A DNA stretch of 64,000 nucleotides, from assembly GCF_947179165.1 (NCBI RefSeq), contig NC_077247.1:10069001-10133000 (forward strand), in the 5' to 3' direction. Positions 1 to 10,648 of the stretch are shown here, piece after piece. The stretch is from Solanum dulcamara (lineage: Eukaryota > Streptophyta > Magnoliopsida > Solanales > Solanaceae). The position numbers were made by a program, and so were the translations under genes. The first letter of the stretch is position 1, and every line of letters starts with the position of its first letter. A model generated the notes under the pieces. The model saw only the letters and a list, made by a program, of their open reading frames with translations, did no database searches and had not been told where the DNA came from.

Positions 1-1560
1 AGGATCTTAAGGTAGCTGAACTATCACCCTCGAGCCTTCTATACAGGAAATAATAATCGGATGCATGGGAAGCATGAACTATAACTCCTATTCATTTCTT
101 AATATCAAAGTTCTTGAAGTAGTTGAACTGCTACCCTCGAGTCCCTATATGATGAATACTAACTAAATGTATGATCTCTGGTACCTAAGAACTCTATAAT
201 GATAAGTTTCTGTAATAGCATAAGCTGCTTGGTATTACCTTAATAAATGTCTAGGACTCTTGAGATTCCATCGATATGGACCCTAATGGCATTTAGAGGA
301 TACTTAAGATGATGATCATTTTGATCCTCAAATGATAGTCCATGACGATTGTTATACCGAGTCTCAAATGATGAGCTAATTGCATATGGTTCCTCGTTAC
401 TCTAGTCCATATTTACATAGGGCCGGGTACTTCTTCTTTATCCTCATGCAGGCTGTTAATACATCACTCACCACATCCCTTGAAGGGCCGGGCAGGACAA
501 ACTCACAATATCCCATGTAGGACCGGATAGGATAAACTCACCGCATCCTATGAAGGGCCGAGCAAGATAAACTCACCGTGTTCTATGAAGGGCTGGGCAT
601 GATAAATTCACCGCATCCCAGGAAGGGCTGGGCATGATAAACAATAAAATGTTGATTCACTGTGTCCCATGAATGGCCGAGTATGATATATGATAAAAAG
701 ATTATTCGCCGCCTACCATGAAGGACCAGTCATGATATACGATGAAATGATTATTCAACGCATCCCATGAAGGGCCGGGCATGATACACGATGAAATGAC
801 AACTTCATTGAAACCCTCACTGAAGGGCCGGATACAGTCTATAGGCATGCATGTGGAAATATAGTTACACACTTATAGCACCAAGTCCCACAGCGGGCCA
901 GGTATGGTATGTAAGGAAGGTATAGATGCCCTTATGTCATAAGATGCAGGTAGAGAAATTTGTTAACTGTTATATTTGTTTCCTGCACCCCTACTTCAAT
1001 TGTTAGCTCAGTTATATGTTGTTATGCTTTATATACTCAATACATATATCATACTGACCCCCCATTCTCCGGGGGGCTGTGTTACATGCCCGCAGGTACA
1101 AATATTCATTTTGGAGATCCGCCAGCTTAGGGTTTCTAGTCAGTGATGTTGGGAGCACTCTACTATTCTGGAGCCTATCTTTTGATACTGGTCTTGTAAT
1201 ATGTATAGATTTATATATTCATGGATACGATGAGGACCCTATCCCGCCATATGTTGCTCTTACTATTCCTAGAGGTCTATAGACATATGGATGTGGGTTG
1301 TTTATGAGTTTGTTTCGACTGTGCCTATATGGCATATTATAAATGTTTTTATATTATGGAAGCCTTGTCGGCTCGCGTGTCCTTTCATTATATGATATGA
1401 ATAAAAGAGGCTACATATACATAAACAAGTTGTAAACTATTGAGGTTTTTGTGTATAGTATCACATTATACACGGTTTAACTTAAGTGTAGCTGATAGAT
1501 ACGCATAAGGGGGTCTAGGTCGGACCCCAGTTGTGGCCTACGGGGTTGGATCGTGAAACA
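1..1560 (+). mobile_element. Family A LTR, 3' part (cut by window start)
   Basis: This is the downstream ~1.56 kb of a family A Ty3/gypsy LTR. It aligns with 55090-56087 plus 59709-60188, sharing the minisatellite, the block ending CATGCCCGCAGGTAC, the text around CCATATGTTG, and the terminal GGGGTTGGATCGTGAAACA (canonical GGGTCGTGACA with small changes). No primer-binding site follows at 1561, so this is a solo LTR or the 3' LTR of an element lying to the left. The short open frame at 1079-1282 lies inside the LTR and is not a gene. Confidence 0.8.
450..850 (+). repeat. Intra-LTR minisatellite, ~35-bp unit
   Basis: About nine degenerate direct repeats of a ~35-bp unit, core CATGAAGGGCCGGGCATGAT followed by AAATTCACCGCATCC. 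The first units keep a 35-bp period. Later ones are stretched by a GATGAAATGATTATTC insertion. The array sits inside the family A LTR and has the same position and orientation as the array at 55490-55790. Confidence 0.85.
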
Positions 1561-2050
1561 TAAGCCACAAATAATATCAAGTGACCAATCAAAACCATAA
1601 AACTCAACCAAGTGGAATCCTAAGATCAAATAACAAAGGGGCAAGTTTTAAGGACTCTAAATGATGTAAAAATTCAAGATATCACCAAGACTAAGTATCT
1701 AACAACCACAACCCCAACTAATCACTAACGATGATTATCGACAATAAACAACCACCTTAATCATTCATTACTACTAAAACTATACCGATTCTAACCAAGC
1801 CAATTCTAACAAGAGTAAACCATTGCCTACCTCAAAGCTGGAATTACTCCTAAACCATTAACATTTGGTCTTTCCTTTCTTAGCAGCCTAAACACAATGT
1901 CATTCTATCAAATTATATATGAACATATGATAACAAGGATAACGATATCCCTATTGCTATAATTAAAAATGGAACTAAAATTGGGTCAAAATTTGACATT
2001 TGGACCCACTCACGAAATTATAAAACTAACTCCATTAGAAGCTCGACATT
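1561..2050. other. Unassigned A-rich sequence
   Basis: About 490 bases with no convincing coding frame and no match that I can see to the other repeats in this window. The plus strand is A/C-rich, unlike its neighbours, which would fit a minus-oriented LTR fragment. I cannot name the family. Confidence 0.3.
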
Positions 2051-2054
2051 CTCA

Positions 2055-2270
2055 GTGGGTTAAATAAAGTGGTTCTCTACGTTTAGGGTCTTGGAAGCTC
2101 CGCATTCGTGGGCTTCTAGCTCTGCATTCGTGGAGGGTTAATCGACCAAATTAAAGACCCAATTTTCAACTTATTCTATCAACTTTAAACCATAATTTCT
2201 TGAGAATTTCAAGTCCAAATTTGGCGATTCAAGAGGCTATATTCAAGAGAATTTTATGGGGAGTCCATGA
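2055..2270 (+). repeat. Family B LTR-like fragment
   Basis: This segment aligns with 5126-5320 of the B1 LTR. It shares the GGAAGCTCCGCATTCGTGG block, the AATTTTCAACTTATTCT block, and the run ending ATTCAAGAGGCTATATTCAAG. It is an isolated piece without LTR ends, probably a truncated copy of a related LTR. Confidence 0.65.
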
Positions 2271-4448
2271 TGGGAGCACCTCGTATTTTAGGTAGTCTAA
2301 TGAAAGACTATGATATCCCTGAAGGACAAAGTTCACAACAGAGTTCATGTTATGCCAACTAGGCCATTTTAGTAGGTTGTAGTTAGTAGGAGGTGTTATA
2401 TATACAGTGAGTTGGGGTATTTACCTAGGGATTGTCCTATAGTCACACATCGCAGACGATATGCTCGATAGGATTGGGTGTCCTAGTTAGTGGTACTAGT
2501 ATCCTAGTTAGTGGTACAGTTGTTCAATTCGATGCCAGGCACATTGCATCCCATCCTTCTATAGGTCAGAAAGAGGATGAGGCTCAAGGTATCAATCGGA
2601 TTACTTTCTTATTATTTCCTATGACAACTTTACTTAAAACTATGCGTATGTATCTCCTAGGTGATTTATTTTATTAGTGGATCATATTGGTTTTAATATT
2701 ATGTTAATTTAGTGGTACAGTTATACCTTGTGTATGTTGAGCTTAGTTAATTGCTTTGGTGAATTTCTATTTGGCCATTCTAGAGTTTTGTTGAGTTGGT
2801 CATTTACCCTTTCTTGTTTGCCCCCTGATGTTCTTAGCTGATATGAGGTTGCTACCAAGAGATGGGTGTGTTAGAAGTTGTGGCCCTTGTGTTCTAGTAT
2901 AGATCTCGTTCATCAATTCTTGCTTTGTTCAATTTCCTATTCTTAGTTCCTAATATGGTGAAGTTATGGTTTGCCCTTCGAATGGGCCAGGTTGTCTCTT
3001 TATGATACATTTGATGGTTAAGTTATTGGTTAAGTTGGTTGTGTGATGTTGTGTCAGATGGCTATGTTTGAGTTGGGAAGGCTGGAAATGGAATTGTTTT
3101 TGTTCATTCTAAGTATGGTGATGTTTTAGCTTGAAGTTTCTTGTAAAGAGGGTTTTTTGGGTTCATGGAAAGGGTGGTCCTTTTATGCTTATGTCTAATC
3201 AATAATTAGCGAGAAGGGGTGATTGTGGGGAAAGAGCATTTATATCGAAAATTTTAGTCATAGGCTTTTTTACCTTACAACCAAGACTATATTCAATCTC
3301 GTTGATTCCGTGTTATGCCTTGGTTCTACTAGTCAACTACAGTGGGTGTGTCAATTAAGTTAAATTATTGATTTGGGTCTTATTTTATGGTGTTCTTTGA
3401 CTAATTCTAACCCTGGCTTCTATTGTCAAATAGAATTTCTCTTCAAAGGCTCAGCCTCTTGATTGAGTCAAAGCAATTCATGGAATCATTTCCAGGTTTC
3501 TTGTTTAGGATGCAAGGTTTGTGTATGTAATTGTGGTTACCTGGTAGTATTCCTTTTGATGTTGATTTCAGTGGTTCGGATTTAATTCGGGTCACTCTTA
3601 AAAAGGGTTCAAATGCTTGTTTCTATCTACCGACTTAATTTTTGTTGGATGATGGTGGTTTACTAACATTCGCACTCAGGAAGTGATAAATGGACTTATG
3701 GTATTAGTTTCAATTCTGTTTGGGTTAGATTCCCATATTGGTTTGTTTTTCCAGAAGGCCTATTGGCAGTAAAATGACATTAGAGTTAGTGTCATTATAT
3801 TTTTCATTCTACTCTGGACTTGGTTTTCCCTTGGAGTAGCCCTTTCAATTTTGAAAGATAGATTTTAGACTCAAGTTATTGTTTTTAGGAGACATTGGGT
3901 TAGAAATTTGTGCCTATGCCTTGGGCTGAGTTTCCTATTTTGAGTTCTTGTCGCTCTTCGATGTTCAGGTGGTTCTTGCATGTCTTTCATGCCTTTTTGG
4001 GGAATGTTCAGATGTTGCTAGGAGCTATCACTTTTTTTAGGTTGGGTAGGATACCTATGATGACTAAGGAGCCTTGAGTTTGGAGTATAAAGCAAATAAT
4101 TTGACTTGGGAATTATTTAGCATCTTTTTTTGTCTGTTGGTCACCTAATTTTGAGGTATTGATGTGATTTTGGTTTATCTCGGGTTAGTCTATTGAGCTC
4201 AGTTATGTTTTTATTATTGGGTGGAAGTTAGTATTATGAAAGAGGAATTAGAAGTTGGGTTGAGTTATGAAGAAGAAAAGTGAATTTTGGAGTTTTGTCT
4301 AAGCTTGTGTTCTGGGTTGGCATTGCCCGACTTGAGAAGGTAACTGTAGATCTGCGGAGCTTGCGGGCGGAGCTTTCTACTTTTTTAACGCCATTGGGTT
4401 GTTGCCTATCCTTTGACTTTCGAGGATTAAAGTTATTTCAATAGTGGA
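2271..4448 (+). mobile_element. Unassigned, probable 3' internal tail of element B1
   Basis: The last ~150 bases (to 4448) match the stretch just upstream of the B2 3' LTR: an altered GAGGACGAAAG box, then AATAGTGGATG abutting the LTR start. So at least the end is B1 internal sequence. The rest is T/G-rich on the plus strand, full of stops in all frames, and contains no recognisable gag, RT or integrase motif. A 22-bp tandem duplication (TCCTAGTTAGTGGTAC twice) lies at 2480-2520. The 81-codon frame at 2432-2677 overlaps it and has no family resemblance that I recognise. Confidence 0.4.
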
Positions 4449-5079
4449 TGTTGTAATGACCCTCCAAGTAATTTTCATCTTCCCTAATCTTTTTAGTGTT
4501 TAAAGTTTTCCTGTAGCAATCCAAAGTTATTTATCACTTGCTAGAACTGAAAGGTTGGTCTCCTGGTTGTTCATTTGGGGTTTATGCCTATTTCCTTATT
4601 TTGGAGCTCTTGGAGTTTAAATGGTTGAGTTTAGCCAAAACTATAGCCAAATGACCTTAGAACTGAATTCTGATAATTCTATTAGCTTCAAAATAGCCAA
4701 ATTAGGCTAGAAGCATTGTCATCATAAGTCACGAGCCTTTTGGTGGTAGTTTGAGAAATTAGGCACTTTAGCCTTTAAGCTTTAGCCTAAGGTTGATTTT
4801 TGTCATCATTCTTGAAAAACATAGTCGGATTGAAATTTCATCAGCTCACTTAGCTCGAAATGTTGAGTTTGGTCTATAATGATTGTTCATTCATTTGCCA
4901 AAGTTTTTGATCTAATTTTGAGGCCCATTGTGTAATTTGGCTAAAAATAGCATTAGGTATGGGGTCCACATTTAGTTATAACGACCCTATGTTTTGAGTT
5001 GTTTTGACTCTGAATGATTTCCGAAGGCTTGTTCAAAATTTTGGGACTTTTGGCCCTTTTTCTAGTTTTTTAGTGCAGC

Positions 5080-5185
5080 ATTTTGTGCTCTGCATTTGCG
5101 GGCATGAAGCTCTGCATTCGTGGTGGGTTAAATGGGGTTGTTCTCCGCGTTCACGGGCTTGGAAGCTCCGTGTTTGCGGAGGGTT
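5080..5185 (+). repeat. Clustered GC-rich CTCCGCRTTCGCGG motifs
   Basis: Four variants of a short motif (CTCTGCATTTGCGGGC, CTCTGCATTCGTGG, CTCCGCGTTCACGGGC, CTCCGTGTTTGCGGAG) occur within 100 bases inside the B1 LTR. Each is self-complementary at its ends (CTCCG...CGGAG). Two further variants lie in the LTR fragment at 2095-2140. Confidence 0.7.
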
Positions 5186-7991
5186 ATCCGTACAACTTAT
5201 AGACCTGATTTTCAGCTTATTCTCTCAACTTTACACCACAATTTCTAGAGCATTTGAAGTCCAAATTTTGCAATTCAAGAGGCTATTTTCAAGAGAATCT
5301 CATAGAGAGTTCATTGGTAAGATTGGAATCTTGATTAAAATCTTCATGTGAAGTAAATTTGCGACTTTGGCTGCTATCTCTTGCCATTTTTGGAATGGAA
5401 TTGTGGTGAATTTTGGGAAATTATTTCTTGATCATTTTAGGTCCGCTTTCTGTGATTCAAGGGTCCAAATTGTGGGTTTTTCCACAAGAAACTTCGTTAT
5501 GTGAATATCTTTGTCCGATGAGGCTTTTTTTCGGTAAATCTCTATTTAAAGCTGCTGTCCCCTTTTAGTGTTTAGCTTAAAATTCAAAAATTCTTATTGC
5601 ATTATAATTTCTTGATGTTTCCCTCCCCCGTCTTGTGTTGTAAATTGTTCCATGAACTTGGGGTACTTTTAGGACAAACTTTTGGGATCAATATTTGAAT
5701 TTTGGATGTGGATCCCACATTTCCCATTTTAGACTCCGAAATTAGTCCATCTCCAAAGAATGATATTTTAGTGTCAAAACATTTTTATTGATGAGAAGAT
5801 CAACTTTTTGATCGCATGGAGAAAATTGGATTTGTTTGTGGAGCAGAAAGCTATCGAGAAGTGGACTTGTAGCCCTCGTGTTTGGCTTCAAGGTAGGGTA
5901 CGATCTTTATTCCTTTGATTGAGCTTCATAAGGTATTGTTTATTATAAATAGCTTGTGGTTTAGATTGTATGTGATAGGTTAGGCTCGATTCCTAGTTTT
6001 ATGTTTCCTTATTTTGGTATGACTATATGAAACCCTCCGTATATTTGGTAGATTATGGATTATGTCTTAGTTTAGCCTTTATTAGCCAATTTTAGGTTGC
6101 TTGATCGATGTTTATGGTTGTTGGCAGAATTCTTCCTTACAATTGACTTTGTGTTGACCCTTAGTTAATGTAGTCGTTGCTGGCGGGAATTTCTAAGACT
6201 TAGTGTCCTTCACTTTTATAGCCCCTATTTTAGAGCCTTGGTGTTGTGGTTTACACCCGATGACGCTTGTGAATTACAGCTGAGCCCCATTTCTAGATAT
6301 AGAGTGAGAATTCTCTATGCTTTATTGTTGTTGTTTGCCGAGCCTAGTTGTGTTTGTACTCTCGAGGTGGTACTTTTATTGGATCTGGAGTTATAGATTG
6401 ACTAGTTGAGTACCTATTTCCTGATATCCTCTTCATTGTTACCCAATTAGGGTTGATCTCCCTTTGTAGCCTTGTTCTTGAGTTAGAGGAGTAGACTAAG
6501 CCCTAGGCCTTGGTTAGAGGTCGGTTTTATCAGTTAGTCTAGTTTTTTGGGCTCTAGAGGGTAAGGTGCTTGGGGCGTCATTATTGCATATGATTGTGCA
6601 TGTTTTTGGGGTACTGATGATGGTATGCATTGCATTAGCAAATTGTTTTCTCATGGATGTAGTTGACCCCGGTGCATGCATTGGTTCTTGACATTGATTT
6701 GAGAAAGATGGGTTGTAACCCAAACTATTTTATATTAATATTTTTAATGGGGGTCGTACTACCTTTATTATTACTCTTTATAATGGACTAGAGGTACCTA
6801 GGCTGAGCTCATTTTCTTATATTATTCTAGTTAGAGAGAGTTCCCTACCTCTTTATATATTGATTTGACTACTTATCTCCAGTCACTATGACATAAAGTA
6901 TTCTAGATGATCGGATGTAGAAATTGCTATCTATATTAATATAAGACCTGGATCAGGACCAGCCAGATATAAAGGGGCATTCTCGAGCCCCCTATACCAA
7001 TCCCAAAGAGGCGCATGGGTACTACTTCTTGGTCAGAACTAAAAGTAGGTGTATATTCTCGGTATGAGTCACTTTGCAATAATGGTACTATTGGTTTTAT
7101 TGAATAACTCTCAATCATATATGCATGACCTATCACCAGCATAGTTGTTTGTACCTATTAGTAGTTTGGGATGTCGTGCGGGTTTACTTGTTTTTGAGTA
7201 AACCTACAGGGCACCCAGGGGCTTAAGAGGTATTATGTGACTATTTGCAAACTTGTGGTGGTGTAAAGAGTGGTCTCTTTTTTGAAGGTAGTTACTGCCC
7301 TTGTTCTTATTTATCTAACCTTTCTGTGTAGGGATTTAGTTGCTACGGTCCTTTGGGACTTTATGTGATATTTTTGTTTACTTGTTTTAGTTGGTCATCA
7401 CTTAGTTGTCCTCTTTCATAGTGTGTTGTCATGTTTAGGGTCTGGGCTAGCACCACCAAGTACATCCTTTGTTTCCTTGCTTGTTTCCTATCTTCTCCCT
7501 TCCTTATATCAAATGGTTCTTATTCTAAGCTTCCCTATTATTTTGGTTAGTTATTTGTGATACATACTCCTTACTTACATATTTTTTATACTTGCTTTAT
7601 CTTTGGATCTCAGTCGGTCGATGCCTACTGAGTGTCACTTGTTGGTACTCATACTACACTTTTGCACCCTATAGATCATAGTACGGGTTTGCACTATTGA
7701 TTTGGATATCGTATGAAGAAACACATGGATTCGGGAGACTTGGTAAGCTTTTTCCATTCAGAGTTGCCTATATCCCTCTATTTTAGCTTGGACAACTCTT
7801 TATTTTGCACTCGGAGACAATTATACTATTATTATATCTATATAAACCTTGTACATCCTTATTTAGTCTAATGGCTCGACTACCGGCTGATACCAGGTCT
7901 TGGGGTTGTCTTGTTCTATTTTTCACATCCTTCTTTTCCTCTTCTTCTTATTATGATAAATAATTTTTGTTTCTTTCCTTTTGTTTGTGAT

Positions 7992-7996
7992 GGTCT
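7992..7996. repeat. Target-site duplication GGTCT (left copy)
   Basis: GGTCT immediately precedes the left end (TGTCACGAC) of the minus-strand A element and recurs immediately after its right end at 16657-16661. A 5-bp duplication is the usual size for Ty3/gypsy integration, so both outer ends of element A2 are original. Confidence 0.85.
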
Positions 7997-10648
7997 TGTC
8001 ACGACTCAACCCTGTAGGCCAAGACTGGGGTGCAACCTGGACCCCCCGTATACCTAGATATCAACTGTGGTCAAATTGAACTATAAATAAAACAATATCA
8101 TGTAACAGAGTCCTACTGTACGATAACATATTCGTAAACCTATAGCCTTTTTCATTTGTAGCACAACATGACAGGGCACGCAAGCCGACAAGGCTGCCAT
8201 AACATAATACCATATATCATATATCATGTAGACCTAGCTGAATCAAACTGACATACACAACCCACATATACATGTCTGCAGACCTGTAAAAATATTAACG
8301 ACAACATATGGTGGGACAGGGCCCCCGCCGTACCCCTGAATAGATATTACAATTTTACACATCAATGGTCCGTATAAACAACTAGGCTTCAATAAAATGG
8401 AGCCTCTTCCAACTGAGCTGAATCGAATCCTAAGCTGACGGACTCCCAAAACCTGTACCTGTACCTGAGGGAAAGAAACGTAGCCCCTCGAAGAAAAAGT
8501 GGTCAGTACGACATATATACTAAGTATGTAAAACATAACATAATACCACAGGAAGAATATCTGAAGTAGAGAAGTAGGGGCTAAAATATCAAAATTGGAA
8601 ACCTGTACTTGTACTCTGTGAATCATGAAAGCATGCATGCTCAATTTATACAATATAGCTGGCCCTTTTAGGGATCCGGGGACTCACATCTGTAGGACAA
8701 TAATAGGCCCGGCGCCATCACCACCTTATTACAACACATCATTATATATATATACATACGTACCCAGCCCTCTCATGAGGGGCTCGGTGGACAATGAAGT
8801 GTGTTATGCACAATAACGTAGACGACCCAGGAATTAATGAAAGAAGGGTTACATTATACACGAGTAGAGTAGTGAGTAACTATATGCAATTTAAATCATT
8901 ATCAGAAACTCGACAAAATAAGAAAGTTAAGCTTTTGTTTGAGGACCCGAGTAACGGTGTAGTCATATGGAGTGTCCTCTAAATGCCATTATGGGATGTC
9001 TCAAAAGTAATCTTGGGGACCCTAGACATGTATTAATATAGGGCCAAATCATTTATGGAATCAAAAACACTTAGTCTCGTATAGTCTTTAAGACTTGTAG
9101 CCTGTACATTTGGTACCTCTTTAACATATAGAAGTTTCCAGGGAAATAGTTCAACTACTATCAGAGTTCGATATTCAAAAGTAAATAGGAGATGTTAAGA
9201 ATGGAGTTACTCCGAATCTCATATCATATTTAAATTACAACTAAGACATGCCACAAAAGAAAGAGAGTAAACTCTATATAGTCTGTACTTTCCTTCGGGT
9301 AGTCATTATATACATATATCGTACCCGACCCATCATGGGGCTCGGTGAACAACTATGGCATCATAATCTCATTTTCATACCAAGTACATATCAATAGAAA
9401 GGAAAGATAATTTCCCATACGCTATTCTTTAGCACGTAGAAGCCTTAACAGGCAATGATCAATTCTTGTAGGGGTGTCAACACCTAACTGTAGTTAGGGA
9501 TTATGAGGCGTACCTGGAGTTCTGGGAATAGAATTATCCCCACATTCCACATACAATTCACTTAAGGCTAAGATTTGACAAAAGGAAAGAAAGATAGCTG
9601 CACGTACTTATACCAAAACAACCAGCAGCAGCCTCCATACACACAATGCCTCATTTCAACTACAATTTAATTACGATGACTTCAATTTCAATTGTTTATA
9701 CCGTTGAGCATTTTCATGATTTTTCTAAACTTCCATCAGCCTAATAGGTGTGTAATAAACCCTATAATAACACCATAAAGTCAAAATTTAAAGGAGAAGT
9801 CTTACCTTACGAAAAATTGGCCAAAACTAGCCAAAATTGTGCCTCGGAACTTTTTCTAGCGCGACTTGAACGGCGTGGATGCTTGTTGTCCGATTTTTGC
9901 TGCACCAAGCCATAATTTTATACTACTAATACCTCCATATCATCGTGGTATATGCTAGATAATTAGTTTATGGAACGTAATCGGGACTTACCTTATTTTT
10001 TCATCCAAGCCGTCACTATTTTCTCTCAACTATAGGGTTTGCTTTCTTTTGTTTGCTGCTGCAGTTTTGTGAGTATAAACTGAAGATAAGTTATGATATA
10101 CAAGTATATTGGTGGTCATAGGAGGTGACACATGTCATCCCCTAAGGGGGACACATGTCCAGCCCCTATTGGGCCACCGCATCTATGCAAGCAAATAGAG
10201 GCTGCCACTTGGCAGTGAGGCCCACCTCCCCTAAGCAGGTGGGTCCCTACTTGACCCCAAGCAGGTCGGTCACCTTCTTGCTTGAGGTGATTCCACGTGT
10301 CACTCTTTCATTTGCTGCCATATCATCTTTTCCCCTTCCTCGCGGGTTTATAATCTCGTTTTATTTTAAAAGCCTATGTAATCCATGCTATGCAAGCTTG
10401 GTACGTACTCCAATAGCTTAAGTATGTAGGACTTCCAACTTAGTAGCATACGTAAGTAAATCAAGTCCAACGACTCATTACTTAGCCTCGAATTCCTTCT
10501 GGATTCTTATTTCCAACCTTCTCTCTTATGGGGTATCCCACTCTCCCTCCCTTAGAGTCGTTTGATAGTGTCATAGCGTATCCGTCTCACATGATAATGT
10601 CTAAGGAAATTATGAGACATTCCGAGTTTAAAAGTGTGGGGTGTAACA
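7997..10648 (-). mobile_element. Element A2 3' LTR
   Basis: Read on the minus strand it starts TGTTACACCCCACAC (10648) and ends GAGTCGTGACA (7997). The sequence just outside its start, 10649-10680, is the reverse complement of the purine tract and GAACGTTCG-like box that precedes the A1 3' LTR at 63220. This identifies it as the 3' LTR. Compared with its partner it lacks ~420 bases between the CGTACTTATAC and ACAACCAGCAGC blocks near 9622. The small frames at 8243-8653 (minus), 8625-8816, 8794-8982 and 10155-10421 all fall inside the LTR. Confidence 0.85.

Larger units (their letters stand above)
4449..7996 (+). mobile_element. Element B1 3' LTR, left part
   Basis: The family B LTR starts TGTTGTAATGACCCTCCAAG at 4449, directly after the internal tail, and aligns with the B2 LTR that starts at 35201. 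Shared landmarks are CTATTTTGGAGCT soon after the start and the late block CTCAGTCGG...TGGTACTCATACTACACT (7610-7660 versus 37640-37700). It is interrupted at 7996 by a minus-strand family A element and resumes at 16662. Open frames within it (5004-5351, minus 6514-6723, minus 6936-7142) have no protein-family signal. Confidence 0.8.

Noticed and set aside
8243..8653. 136-codon minus-strand frame
   Set aside because: It sits wholly inside the A2 3' LTR, is not preserved in the sibling LTR at 13152-13420, and has no family resemblance.
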